Assembly: GCA_052161645.1 (NCBI GenBank)
Contig: CP197414.1
Direction: 5' to 3' (one strand)
DNA from: Laterigemmans sp052161645
GTDB lineage: Bacteria; Planctomycetota; Planctomycetia; Pirellulales; Pirellulaceae
DNA length: 64,000 nt
Shown here: positions 44,354 to 53,639 of the stretch, piece after piece
How positions within the stretch are numbered: position 1 is the stretch's first letter
How the letters are laid out: every line of letters begins with the position of its first letter
Translations under genes and position numbers: made by a program
The notes under the pieces: model-generated
The model's database searches: none
Seen by the model: only the letters and a program-made list of their open reading frames with translations
Told to the model about the DNA's origin: nothing

Positions 44354-46735
44354 GTGTGTCGTTTTTATTATTGCCTGACGTTGCTGGCAGCCGCGACATT
44401 GCAGGCACCCGCTTGGGCCGACTTTGCGACGTTTGCGGAACGTCACTGCTTGGCGTGTCACGGAGCGGACGCGGAGCCGGGATTGATTCGAATCGACCAG
44501 CTGACGGCCCCGGCCGCCACGAGCACCGGCGCGCAAAGCTGGACGCGGATTGTGGAGGTGCTGGAGTCGGGCGAAATGCCTCCACCCGATCACCCGCGCC
44601 CGGATGCGGCGGAGATTCGTGGTGCTGTCGAGCAAATAGTCTCGCGGATTGCCGCCACCGTCCCCCCGCCGAAGAGTGCCTTGCGACGCATGAATCGACG
44701 CGAATATGAAAACACGGTGCACGACCTGCTTGGGATCGATGTGCCGCTGCTGGACCTGCTGCCAGAGGATGGTAGTTCGCAGGGTTTCGACAACGTGGCC
44801 GATGGTTTGAGCATCTCCTCTGTCTTGATGGAACAATATCTCGAAGCCGCTAACGTGGCTTTCGACGCGGTGATCCGCCGGATTGTCCCCTTGCCCCCCG
44901 CAGTCCGTCGAGTCGAGTTAATGGCCGTCAAGGAAAACATTGATTCGGTGGAGAAACGCAAAGGAGGGACGATCGAAGTGGCCGACTCGTTCGTAAAGTT
45001 TACTCCCGGTTGGCCACCAGCCAGGCTCGACGCGGTCCATCCCATCGAAGATGGAATCTATCGCTGCCGCGTCGCACTTTGGCCGCACGATCCCAGCGAT
45101 CGCACGTTGGCGGTGGCCATCTACGTCGGCTCACTATTTGGCCCCGAAACTCGCAAGTTTATGGGCATCTACGACGTGGTGGGGACCCCCGAAAAACCGC
45201 GAGTCATCGAATTCACCACGTTTATCGAAGAGGGGCACGCGATTCACATCGTGCCGCGGATCTGGCCGGAGCATGTCACATGGCGCGACAAGCACGAACC
45301 ACGTCCGGGGATCGGTATCACCTGGGCGGAGACCTACGGCCCGATCGACCAGAGCTTTCCCTCGGAATCACAGAAAACACTTTTTGGCGATCGCGACAGC
45401 ATCAGCATGCATCCCGATCAACCGATCTACATGCGTCATCGTAAAGGTGTGAAAACGCACATCGTTGAATCGAGCAGGCCGGTTGAGGATGCCGAACGCA
45501 TCATTCGCGATTTTATCCCGCGAGCATTTCGGCGCCCCGTCGGGGAGGAAGAAATGGCTCCTTTCTTACGACTGACACTGGCTAAACTGGCTTCCGGTCG
45601 CACATTTGAACAAGCGGTGCGGGCCGGCGTCACCGCTGTCTTGTGCGCCCCACAATTCTTACTGCTCAACCAAGCTCAACAAGTTGATGACTACACATTG
45701 GCTTCCAGACTCTCCTACTTTTTCTGGTCTTCGATGCCAGATGCCGAGTTGCTCGACTTGGCTGCCTCAGGACAGCTTTCCCAACCGGCGGTGCGGCACC
45801 AACAAGTCGAAAGGATGTTGGCAGACCCTAAAAGCAAAGCCTTCATCGAAAACTTTACCGGCCAGTGGTTAGATTTGAGAGAGATTGAATTTACCACTCC
45901 GGATGGCAAACTTTATCCTGAATTTGATCCGCTGCTGCAGGCAGCGATGCTCGGTGAAACCATTCATTTCTTCCAGCATATGCTGACGGAGGACCTCAGC
46001 GTATTCAACTTTATCGATTCCGATTGGACATTTCTCAACGAGCGTTTAGCGAGGCATTATGGCATCCCGGGCGTCCAGGGCCATGAGCGATTTGAGAAAG
46101 TCAGCTTGCCGGTTGATTCGATTCGTGGCGGAGTCTTGACGCAGGCGAGCCTGTTAAAAGTCACTGCCAATGGCACGACGACGTCACCCGTGCTACGTGG
46201 CGTCTGGGTCTTGGACAAACTGCTGGGGCGCACACCCGCACCACCACCTCCCGGAGTCGCCGGGGTGGAGCCTGATATTCGCGGCGCGACTACGATTCGT
46301 CAGCAATTGGAGAAACACCGTGATAACTCCAGTTGTGCTAGCTGTCATCGCAGCATCGATCCCCCTGGATTCGCGTTGGAAGTGTTTGACGCGATCGGTG
46401 GGGAACGCCAGTTTTATCGCTCGTTAGGAGCAGGCGAAAAAATCGCCGGCAACAAAAACTATCGGCAGGGACCTGACGTCGATTCAGCCGCCACGTTTGC
46501 CGACGGCCGCCAGTTTGCCAACTTTCGAGAGTTCCGCGAGGCACTCCTCGCTGACCAACAAACCGTCGCGCGGGCGATCGCGACAAAACTGTTGATTTAC
46601 GGGACGGGCAGACAGATTTCCTTAGCGGAACGCCCAGTGGTCGAACGCGTCGTTAAGCAAACGGCCAGCAATCACTATGGTCTAAAAAGTATGATTCACG
46701 CGGTTGTGGATAGTGAATTATTTCTCGCTCCCTAG
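44354..46735 (+). CDS. DUF1592-type planctomycete protein with haem-binding motif
   Basis: 793 residues with a signal peptide (MCRFYYCLTLLAAATLQAPAWA) and an immediate cytochrome-like CLACHGADAEPG, the PSCyt motif. After RRMNRREYENTVHDLLGIDVPLLDLLP (DUF1587) come the DUF1592, DUF1588 and DUF1585 blocks: FLLLNQAQQVDDYTLASRLSYFFWSSMPDAEL, DWTFLNERLARHYGI, GRTPAPPPPGVAGVEP and SSCASCHRSIDPPGFALEVFD, the last a second CxxCH. The start is GTG at 44354. It is followed within 25 bp by its DUF1552 partner. These exported pairs are hugely expanded in planctomycetes; their substrate is unknown. Confidence 0.92.
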   Translation: MCRFYYCLTLLAAATLQAPAWADFATFAERHCLACHGADAEPGLIRIDQLTAPAATSTGAQSWTRIVEVLESGEMPPPDHPRPDAAEIRGAVEQIVSRIAATVPPPKSALRRMNRREYENTVHDLLGIDVPLLDLLPEDGSSQGFDNVADGLSISSVLMEQYLEAANVAFDAVIRRIVPLPPAVRRVELMAVKENIDSVEKRKGGTIEVADSFVKFTPGWPPARLDAVHPIEDGIYRCRVALWPHDPSDRTLAVAIYVGSLFGPETRKFMGIYDVVGTPEKPRVIEFTTFIEEGHAIHIVPRIWPEHVTWRDKHEPRPGIGITWAETYGPIDQSFPSESQKTLFGDRDSISMHPDQPIYMRHRKGVKTHIVESSRPVEDAERIIRDFIPRAFRRPVGEEEMAPFLRLTLAKLASGRTFEQAVRAGVTAVLCAPQFLLLNQAQQVDDYTLASRLSYFFWSSMPDAELLDLAASGQLSQPAVRHQQVERMLADPKSKAFIENFTGQWLDLREIEFTTPDGKLYPEFDPLLQAAMLGETIHFFQHMLTEDLSVFNFIDSDWTFLNERLARHYGIPGVQGHERFEKVSLPVDSIRGGVLTQASLLKVTANGTTTSPVLRGVWVLDKLLGRTPAPPPPGVAGVEPDIRGATTIRQQLEKHRDNSSCASCHRSIDPPGFALEVFDAIGGERQFYRSLGAGEKIAGNKNYRQGPDVDSAATFADGRQFANFREFREALLADQQTVARAIATKLLIYGTGRQISLAERPVVERVVKQTASNHYGLKSMIHAVVDSELFLAP

Positions 46736-46759
46736 CATTACAACATTATTGGAGCCTCA

Positions 46760-48103
46760 ATGAATCCTCCGCGCGCCGGCTGCTTCACCGAGCAGGACGA
46801 CCGTTCTAACAATAGTCATTGTCGCGCAAACATTGGACGCCGCAGCCTGTTACGATCGGCCGGTGTGGCGATTGGATTACCGTTTTTGCAATGCTTGCAG
46901 AGTTCGCAAGCGAAAGCGAAAGCGAATCAGCAGCCACAACGGCCAAGTGACGTGCGGCGGATGCTGGCGATTTGCGCGCCGCTGGGATTGCACACCCCTA
47001 ACTTATTTCCGGCGACGGCGGGAGCCGCTTATGAGACGACTCCCTACTTAGAACCATTGCAACCGCTGCGAGATAAATTTTCGGTGATCTCGGGGCTGCT
47101 GCATCCCGATGTCGACGGGGGACATAGTGCGGAGAAAAGTTTTCTCACCGGCGCGGCACACCCGGGACAACCTAGTTTTCAAAATACCATTTCCGTCGAT
47201 CAATACGCCGCGGAACAAATCGGTTATCAGACGCGGTTTGCTTCGCTGACGTTAGCCACCGATCGCTCCAGTTTGTCATACACGCGATCGGGGGTGCAGA
47301 TTCCAGCCGAGACTCGCCCCTCGAAATTGTTTGCCAAATTGTTTCTCGAAGGGAGTCAAGCCGAACAGGAAGCGCAGCTGCGGCGCATCAAGGACGGCCA
47401 GAGTATCATGGATTTGGTCCTTGATCAGACACGTCGTTTGTCGGGAATCGCCCCTGCCGAAGACAATCGCACCCTTGATCAATACATGACCAGTGTCCGC
47501 GAGTTGGAACAACGTTTGATGTTGGCCGAACAATGGGCCAAACATCCCAAACCTCAAGTTGATTACGAGCCGCCAACCGACATCTCGGATCGAGCCAACT
47601 TTACCGGCCGCATGCAGTTGATGTTTGACATGATATTTTTGGCGATTCAAACCGACTCCACCCGTTTGATCACTTTGATGGGTGCCGGTGGCAACGAAGT
47701 GGTCGCTTTGCAGGGCGTTGATGACGGTTGGCACAATCTCAGCCATCATGGTCGCGATCCGCACAAGCTTGAGATGCTAGCGATCATCGAACGCGAAGAG
47801 ATGCGATTGCTGGGCGAGTTGCTGCAGAAGTTAGAAAGCGTACGAGAGGGGGAACACACGCTGCTGGATCAGACAGCCGTGTTGCTGGGCTCCAACTTGG
47901 GCAACGCTTCGGCACACAACAACACGAACCTGCCGATCATTGCCGCTGGAGGCCATTTTCGCCACGGCCAGCACTTGGCCTTCAACCCCGAGCGTCCCGC
48001 GCCGCTCTGCAATCTATTGGTCAGCTATCTGCAACACCTGGGGCTGGAGACCGATAGTTTTTCCAGCGGCAACAGCACGCTCAGCGGACTCGAGTTTGCC
48101 TAG
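46760..48103 (+). CDS. DUF1552 family exported protein
   Basis: 447 residues with a Tat-like leader (NIGRRSLLRSAGVAIGLPFLQ) and DUF1552 hallmarks: RMLAICAPLGLHTPNLFPA, VISGLLHPDVDGGHSAEKSFLTGAAHP and LGSNLGNASAHNNTNLPIIAAGG near the end. The fold is related to alkaline-phosphatase/sulfatase-like proteins. It is the usual downstream partner of DUF1592 proteins and here follows at 25 bp, so the two form an operon. Confidence 0.9.
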   Translation: MNPPRAGCFTEQDDRSNNSHCRANIGRRSLLRSAGVAIGLPFLQCLQSSQAKAKANQQPQRPSDVRRMLAICAPLGLHTPNLFPATAGAAYETTPYLEPLQPLRDKFSVISGLLHPDVDGGHSAEKSFLTGAAHPGQPSFQNTISVDQYAAEQIGYQTRFASLTLATDRSSLSYTRSGVQIPAETRPSKLFAKLFLEGSQAEQEAQLRRIKDGQSIMDLVLDQTRRLSGIAPAEDNRTLDQYMTSVRELEQRLMLAEQWAKHPKPQVDYEPPTDISDRANFTGRMQLMFDMIFLAIQTDSTRLITLMGAGGNEVVALQGVDDGWHNLSHHGRDPHKLEMLAIIEREEMRLLGELLQKLESVREGEHTLLDQTAVLLGSNLGNASAHNNTNLPIIAAGGHFRHGQHLAFNPERPAPLCNLLVSYLQHLGLETDSFSSGNSTLSGLEFA

Positions 48104-48121
48104 AGCACCTCGACATAAGTC

Positions 48122-48910
48122 TTATGGGGTCAGCGGCAGCGGTTCACAGAGCAGGCGTTGATAGAGTTGGGCGACTGCTGATTCCGCGGGCTGCTCGGCC
48201 CAACGGACCGTCCAAAAACGTGCTTTACGAATCACACCTTTCTCCAAGAATTCAGCCAGCAGACGAATATGCAAATGGGTGGCCGAGGGTTCAAGTTCAC
48301 TGGCGGCCGCGCGATCGCTCGGTGGCAACATCAAGACGGTGCTGCCGGCGGCAGAATGCGAGGGCGTAGCGTTCAATTCAATGACGGCGGGAATTTGGGT
48401 GAGCGACGAGTTGTTCCTGGTGGACGGTAGCACGGCGTGCTCGCTGAGTGGATCGGCCTCCCCGGCGGCTGGCACTAAGGTTAAAGGTTGCCCACCAAAA
48501 TCACTGATTAGATCGATTGTGGGGAGGCTATCTAGTAGCGAAGTTTGCACGGCAATGATGGTTTCCAAGGCGCAAAAGTTTGCCTCGCAAAAACTGACCC
48601 GCTGGGTGACCACAAGGCCAAACGAACTGGTCGCATCTTGCGGCATCATTGCAATGGCGTCATGTCCGCGAAAATAATTTTCCGTCATCGCGGGGAAGGC
48701 TGAGGTGGACAATTGGTCGAACAGGCCAGGCTCCACGCGATCCCGTGGGGGCGTTACTCGCAGCCGAGGATGGTCAGTGAAGTCGGCACCGGGGGCGGCG
48801 AACTCCAGCCCCAGTTCGGGGCGATCCAGGCGGCTGCGGACTCGCCAACCATGGCGGTTGTCCGCAAAGACCGCGAGGGTGTTCTGGTTTTCTGCAAGAC
48901 TCCAAGCCAC
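48122..48910 (-). CDS. Protein of unknown function
   Basis: About 262 residues starting at GTG (48910), chosen because AAGGA lies seven bases upstream; the frame extends to 48937, but a TTG there would fall in the T-tract of the terminator at 48936-48976. The sequence lacks signal or membrane segments and begins AWSLAENQNTLAVFADNRHGW; it also contains LIRAKDI-free regions rich in Pro and Ser. The family is not recognised. It is convergent with the DUF1552 gene and downstream of phnX. Confidence 0.6.
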   Translation of the reverse strand: MAWSLAENQNTLAVFADNRHGWRVRSRLDRPELGLEFAAPGADFTDHPRLRVTPPRDRVEPGLFDQLSTSAFPAMTENYFRGHDAIAMMPQDATSSFGLVVTQRVSFCEANFCALETIIAVQTSLLDSLPTIDLISDFGGQPLTLVPAAGEADPLSEHAVLPSTRNNSSLTQIPAVIELNATPSHSAAGSTVLMLPPSDRAAASELEPSATHLHIRLLAEFLEKGVIRKARFWTVRWAEQPAESAVAQLYQRLLCEPLPLTP

Positions 48911-48935
48911 GCCAATGTCCTTAGTTCGGATGAAC

Positions 48936-48976
48936 AAAAAAACCCCGCTATCGCGCAGGGGATGCGGACAGCGGGG
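48936..48976 (-). terminator. Rho-independent terminator of the phnX transcript
   Basis: On the minus strand CCCCGCT (from 48976) pairs with AGCGGGG ending at 48943, extended by partly paired inner bases, and is followed by seven T. It lies about 105 bp after the phnX stop and immediately before the next gene on the same strand. Confidence 0.8.
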
Positions 48977-49080
48977 CCGGAACAGAGAAGAGGCCTTTCT
49001 GTTAGCCGCTCGGCAAAGCGAACGGACTCTTCTAGCTTACCAGCTGTGTCCAGCCTGTCCACAGTTTTCACAAAATGTGA

Positions 49081-49896
49081 CTACATCAGCGGAAGTTGTC
49101 CACTGCCCCCGCGATGGGCAATTTTTTCGATGGTTGCCGGCAATTGGTCAATCCCATCAATGATGTAATCAGCACCCAATTCAGCAAACTCCATGCGAAT
49201 TGTCTCCAGGCGCTCCTCGAGCTCCTCCGGATCAAACGCCTCGACCTCTTGCTGAGAGAGCCCCAGCTGATTCCCCGTTTTAACTACCGCGACGGTCCAC
49301 GCACCGGCCGCTTTGCCAGCTCGGATGCCGACCGGGGTATCGTCGACCTTAACACATGTCCAGGCGGGGTAGGCGTTCATGCGATGCAGTGCTTCCAGGA
49401 ACATCCAGGGAGCGGGGCGGCCGTGTTGGACTTCATCACCGCAAACCAGCGAATGGGGCGTGTAACCTTGAGCCGCAGCGGCGGGCAAAATCACCTCCAT
49501 CAATTCGCGGGTGTAGCCGGTGGTGGAACCGACAGCGATGCCACGTTCCAAGAGCCACTGGAAAGTTTCCGCGGTGCCCGGGATGAGGTCCGTGTATTGG
49601 CCAAGGATGCTCAACTGCAGGGGCAGGAACTCGGAGTAGAGCCGATCAACGTCTTGAGCATTGGGAGCTGCCCCGTGGGCTGCTGTCCACCTTTCCGCCA
49701 CGTCGGGCATGGCAGCGATCTGGGCAATATGATCGCGTTTGGAGGCCCCCATTGGCTCGCGAGCTTGTTGCTGCGTGATCGGGACGCCGGCGCTGGCAAA
49801 AATTTCTTGAAAAACTCGTGCGGGAGCCATGCAGCCATAATCCACGGTGGTACCCGCCCAATCAAGCACAACGGCGGTAATCGATCGCTCGCTCAC
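49081..49896 (-). CDS. phnX: Phosphonoacetaldehyde hydrolase
   Basis: About 271 residues. HAD-superfamily enzyme that splits phosphonoacetaldehyde into acetaldehyde and phosphate, the second step of 2-aminoethylphosphonate breakdown. The nucleophile loop reads VVLDWAGTTVDYGCMAP, typical of PhnX; the Schiff-base Lys lies in EPMGASKRDHI; STTGYTRELM and WTCVKVDDTPVGIRAGKAAG complete the HAD motifs. GTG at 49896, with AGGAG nine bases upstream, is the better start; the frame opens at a TTG at 49902. No phnW transaminase is adjacent. A terminator follows (48936-48976). Confidence 0.9.
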   Translation of the reverse strand: MSERSITAVVLDWAGTTVDYGCMAPARVFQEIFASAGVPITQQQAREPMGASKRDHIAQIAAMPDVAERWTAAHGAAPNAQDVDRLYSEFLPLQLSILGQYTDLIPGTAETFQWLLERGIAVGSTTGYTRELMEVILPAAAAQGYTPHSLVCGDEVQHGRPAPWMFLEALHRMNAYPAWTCVKVDDTPVGIRAGKAAGAWTVAVVKTGNQLGLSQQEVEAFDPEELEERLETIRMEFAELGADYIIDGIDQLPATIEKIAHRGGSGQLPLM

Positions 49897-49990
49897 AAGC
49901 AAAGACTCCTAGTAAGATGCGGGTTCGGCACCATTGGATGGGCAATGTCCCGCTTGGGTTTTCGAATGGGTCCTAAATCGCAACGGGCCC

Positions 49991-51031
49991 TTAAATCGCA
50001 ACTGGGCGGCCTTGGGCAATACTCTCGGCAATTCGGCTGCTCAAAACCAACGCATCGGCGGCCAATTCGCCTTGCAAAGCGGCCAACGCGGGGGCTCCGG
50101 CGACTGCCGCTGCGGCCGCGTCGATTTCATCAACAAAGGCATCGACCGGATCGCCGGCACCCAGGTCGGGACGTTCGATTCGCCCGTCCGCGGTCAGCAC
50201 TTTGAGCGGCATCGCCTCGCCGCCATCGTCAAAGGCGGCTGATTGAAACTGCAGCGTCGCTTGTTCGAAATGCGCTTCAAAACCATGCGTAAATGGTCGA
50301 CCATGTTGATTGATGACACCGCCGCGAGCGGCAACGACTAAGTTGGGGTCAGCGAAGTCATAAATCGTCTCAAAGTATTGCGGCGTGCCTTGATGCAGTC
50401 GGCCCCGCGCGTAGACGCCTTTGGGCATGCCAAACAATAAACGGATCAAGTGGGTGTCGTGAACGTGCAAGTCGATCAAGGGACCACCGACTTTGGCTGG
50501 GTCATAAAAATCGGGGTTCCAATCGACCGGGCCGATCGTGCGCACCACGTGTAAGCCCAATAGCTTTCCGTATTGTCCCGAAGCGGCGGCCTGAGCCAAA
50601 AAGCGGAATTCCGCCATGAACGGCAGCACGTGCCCGACCAACAGCAACCGGTTAGCCTGCTTGGCGGCAGCCACCAACTTCAGGGCGTCGTCACCCGACA
50701 GAGCCAAGGGTTTCTCGCACAGCACGTGCTTGCCCGCTTGGAAACAGGCCAGCACTTGGGGAACGTGCAGATGCGGCGGCGTGCACAGATCGACCAGTTC
50801 GACACTGTCATCAGCCAGCACTTCCTCAAGCGTCGTGTAAACCGTCAGATTGGAGACATCGATCTGCTCTCCTGGAGGGCCAAAGTTGCCCTGAATGCCG
50901 GTCCAATCGCCAGCACGCTTGCGATCATCTCGGCTGGCAAAGCCGACCAAAGTCGCTTGTTGCGACTTTTGGTACGCCAAATAGTGAATCCATCCCATGA
51001 ATCCAACTCCGACGATCGCGGCCTTGGTCAC
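49991..51031 (-). CDS. Gfo/Idh/MocA family oxidoreductase
   Basis: 346 residues, cytoplasmic (no leader). It opens with the nucleotide-binding KAAIVGVGFMGWIHYLAY, then VDLCTPPHLHVPQVLACFQAGKHVLCEKPLA with the catalytic EKP, and GPLIDLHVHDTHLIRLLFG supplying Asp/His residues of the second domain. The substrate is probably a sugar, inositol or related polyol and cannot be defined from sequence. It lies 94 bp upstream of phnX on the same strand, so cotranscription is possible. Confidence 0.88.
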   Translation of the reverse strand: MTKAAIVGVGFMGWIHYLAYQKSQQATLVGFASRDDRKRAGDWTGIQGNFGPPGEQIDVSNLTVYTTLEEVLADDSVELVDLCTPPHLHVPQVLACFQAGKHVLCEKPLALSGDDALKLVAAAKQANRLLLVGHVLPFMAEFRFLAQAAASGQYGKLLGLHVVRTIGPVDWNPDFYDPAKVGGPLIDLHVHDTHLIRLLFGMPKGVYARGRLHQGTPQYFETIYDFADPNLVVAARGGVINQHGRPFTHGFEAHFEQATLQFQSAAFDDGGEAMPLKVLTADGRIERPDLGAGDPVDAFVDEIDAAAAAVAGAPALAALQGELAADALVLSSRIAESIAQGRPVAI

Positions 51032-51127
51032 TGTGCGACTCCTGTTGCGGGCTGTGGCGGGGTGCTAGCGTCCAAACCCAACGATCCAATAGATCCAGCC
51101 CAGCAGTTGGGGCTTAGCCGAGTAATC

Positions 51128-51183
51128 GGGGTTGAGACCACTAATTGGGGTTGAGACCACTGATTGGGTTGCGACGACTGATT
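51128..51183. repeat. 19-bp intergenic tandem repeat, three units
   Basis: GGGGTTGAGACCACTAATT (51128-51146), the same with one change (51147-51165), and an 18-bp third unit with GCGACGACTGATT (51166-51183). It lies in the gap between the RNase HII-like gene and the oxidoreductase, both on the minus strand. Confidence 0.75.
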
Positions 51184-51254
51184 AGGCTGTAATCGTACCC
51201 GATCAGCACGCCGTTTCCGACCCTCCAGCGGGCCAATTTTTTCCCGGTCGCCGG

Positions 51255-52295
51255 TCATCGCAACCGCGTGTAGCGTTCAGCCGGAATTCCCAATCGCTGT
51301 GCCGTGCTAGCGATCTGTTGGCAGAATCGTGCCGCATCTTGAGGGTAACCGGCTGTCGGGGCCAGCGCGACAGGATGCTGTTCCAGCCAAAATGCGTTGA
51401 ATTGCGACATTAAACGTTCACGCAAATACTTCGCCAGCATCGAAGCGGCCGCGACCGGGACAAATTGATCGGCTTTGGTGCGAAATTCGAATTGCAGCGG
51501 CCGCTCTCCGAACATACATCGGTAACGGCTCGACGTGGCAGATTCGGCGATGATGCTGGGAAACGATTCCGGAAAATATTGCTGAATTAATCCCCCGTAG
51601 CGACGCCTCCCGCCGTGACGGTCGCAAATTACCCAAATGGAATCCGAGTCGTGCGAGGGTGAAAGCGAGTCGATCGATTGACGAATCAACGCTAGCGTGC
51701 ACTCCGACAACAAGGTCGCTTTATTGCCAGCCAGCTGGCAACCAGCGTTAAATCGCACCGCATCCAACACGCGGCAGCGCAGCGACAACAAGCGGGGTCC
51801 CCCGTCCAACCAAGCATCTGCGGCTACCAACTGCTCGGCGGGTAACTGTTCAGCGGGTAACTGTTCAGCGGGTAAAGTCGCCGAGTGCGGCGCGGCGACC
51901 CCCAGCGGGAAGGGCAGATCAAGCTGCTCGAACCAACGCTGTTGTTGCAAGCCAGCGAGGTCATCAGCGGCAACAAATTGGATCAACTCGGCCAGCGTGC
52001 TGGGCAACGCCGGCCCCGACTTGCGTTTTCCAGCGGAGCAACAAATTCGCCGCAGCAACAGCCAGATCGGCAACTCCAATTGCCACAGTGGATCGGGGCG
52101 ATTTCGTTGGTAGAGCTGTTTGGAATCAGCGAACTGAAGTTTTGTTTTGATTTCACCGGCAGGACCGGCGGCCAAGCTGGCAAAGGCTTGCTCCGGGACG
52201 AGCGAGTCGTCGAATTCCCAGCAAGTTGCCGCAATCAACAAGGGGCCCAATTTGGGCCCGTAACCGGCTTCGTCGGTCGCGATTAAATAAGCCAC
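51255..52295 (-). CDS. RNase HII-like nuclease, enlarged
   Basis: 346 residues. It opens with YLIATDEAGYGPKLGPLLIAA, equivalent to the DEAGRGPLAGPVVAA of RNase HII with the catalytic Asp-Glu pair, and later has ICDRHGGRRRYGG and FVPVAAASMLAKYLRERLM, equivalent to the second and third acidic and Ala-Lys blocks. Normal RNase HII is about 200 residues; an insert of roughly 120 residues around the middle includes three tandem LPAEQ units from 15-bp repeats (51831-51875). It may remove ribonucleotides from DNA or have a divergent role; this may not be the housekeeping copy. Confidence 0.72.
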   Translation of the reverse strand: MAYLIATDEAGYGPKLGPLLIAATCWEFDDSLVPEQAFASLAAGPAGEIKTKLQFADSKQLYQRNRPDPLWQLELPIWLLLRRICCSAGKRKSGPALPSTLAELIQFVAADDLAGLQQQRWFEQLDLPFPLGVAAPHSATLPAEQLPAEQLPAEQLVAADAWLDGGPRLLSLRCRVLDAVRFNAGCQLAGNKATLLSECTLALIRQSIDSLSPSHDSDSIWVICDRHGGRRRYGGLIQQYFPESFPSIIAESATSSRYRCMFGERPLQFEFRTKADQFVPVAAASMLAKYLRERLMSQFNAFWLEQHPVALAPTAGYPQDAARFCQQIASTAQRLGIPAERYTRLR

Positions 52296-52323
52296 GCGGG
52301 CAATTCCAGCAGGTCGCCAACTC

Positions 52324-53589
52324 TTACGCTAACAGTTCCGTGACGGGTTGTCCTTGATTGGCGATTTTGAAGGGACGCCCGTTGGGAGCAGTATATTCGG
52401 TCGTCGTGGAAAGCCCCAGGGCGGTTGCAACGGTGGCGTTGAAATCGGCGATCGAAACCGGCTTGTCAGCAACCCCAAAGCCTTTTTCATCAGACGCTCC
52501 GTAAACTTGCCCGGTGCGAATACCGGCCCCCGCGAGCAGGCAGGAAAAGGCCCCGGGATGATGATCGCGGCCGGCATTTTCGTTGATGCTGGGAGTCCGT
52601 CCAAACTCGGTCGCCAGCACGACCAGCGTGCTTTCCAATAATCCGCGAGTGTGCAGGTCAGTCAACAACGCGGACAACCCCTGGTCGAGACTCGGCCCGA
52701 ACTCTCCGAGTTTTTCGTACAGACCGTTATGCATATCCCAGCCACCGTAATTGACCTCCACGCAAGGCACTCCCTCTTCGATCAACCGCCGCGCCAACAA
52801 GCAACCTTGGCCGAAGCGATTCATGCCATAAGCCGAACGGATCGCGTCCGACTCGGCTTTGATATTGAAGGCGGCTAACTTTTTACTGCCCATCAAACGA
52901 ATCGCGTCAAGATACATTTGATTATAAGCCTGCACCTCGGGCCCCTGATACTTTTGCCGAAAATAGCGATCAAACTTGTTCGTTAAACTCATGCGATGGT
53001 TAAAATCACGATCGCTGAGATAGCCAGGTTTCTTAGCGTTCTCCAACCCCTTGGTAGGATCTCCAATCGGCACGGGAGCCAACCCGGGCGGTAAAAAACC
53101 AGCCATCGGATGATCATTATCAGCGCCGATCAAAATATTTGCCGGCAGCTCTTTCGGCCCGCGAAAGCCAGCGTTCAACATCCAAGCTCCCAAGGCCGGA
53201 TGGCGGATGCTGTTGATCGCCGAGTAAGAGGTCCGCATTAGATAGCGGCCCGGTTCGTGCGCTCCCGTCTCGGTGCTGAGCGACCGGACAACCGCCAGAG
53301 CACCTGCCAACTTTGCTAAACGAGGAAAATGATTGCCAAACTTAACGCCGGCGATCGTCGTACCGATTGGTTCCGTTTCGCCCTGCGAGGATGTGCTCGG
53401 CTTCGGATCAAAGGTATCGAGATGGCTCATCGCGCCATCCATAAACAAATAGATCACCCGCTTGGCTTTACCTGTTGGTGGTGCCGCCAGGGCAAGCCGT
53501 CCACCGGCTAGCCCAGCGACGCTGACTCCCAAGCAACACTTGGCAGCCGCACACATCAGATCACGTCGCGAACGCTCGAAAGGGTCCAT
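52324..53589 (-). CDS. DUF1501 family exported protein
   Basis: About 421 residues from the ATG at 53589 (MDPFERSRRDLMCAAAKCCLGVSVAGLAGG), with a Tat-like RR leader. It shows DUF1501 hallmarks: VIYLFMDGAMSHLDTFDPK, RLAKLAGALAVVRSLSTETGAHEPG, CVEVNYGGWDMHNGL and LVVLATEFGRTPSINENAGRDHHPGAF. The fold is sulfatase-like; function unknown. It follows the DUF1549/DUF1553 gene by 50 bp, its standard partner in planctomycetes, and the two are an operon. Confidence 0.92.
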   Translation of the reverse strand: MDPFERSRRDLMCAAAKCCLGVSVAGLAGGRLALAAPPTGKAKRVIYLFMDGAMSHLDTFDPKPSTSSQGETEPIGTTIAGVKFGNHFPRLAKLAGALAVVRSLSTETGAHEPGRYLMRTSYSAINSIRHPALGAWMLNAGFRGPKELPANILIGADNDHPMAGFLPPGLAPVPIGDPTKGLENAKKPGYLSDRDFNHRMSLTNKFDRYFRQKYQGPEVQAYNQMYLDAIRLMGSKKLAAFNIKAESDAIRSAYGMNRFGQGCLLARRLIEEGVPCVEVNYGGWDMHNGLYEKLGEFGPSLDQGLSALLTDLHTRGLLESTLVVLATEFGRTPSINENAGRDHHPGAFSCLLAGAGIRTGQVYGASDEKGFGVADKPVSIADFNATVATALGLSTTTEYTAPNGRPFKIANQGQPVTELLA

Positions 53590-53639
53590 CGGTTCTGCTC
53601 CCAAACAAATATGCAATGCTGCGAAAAACAAGTGTTCGC

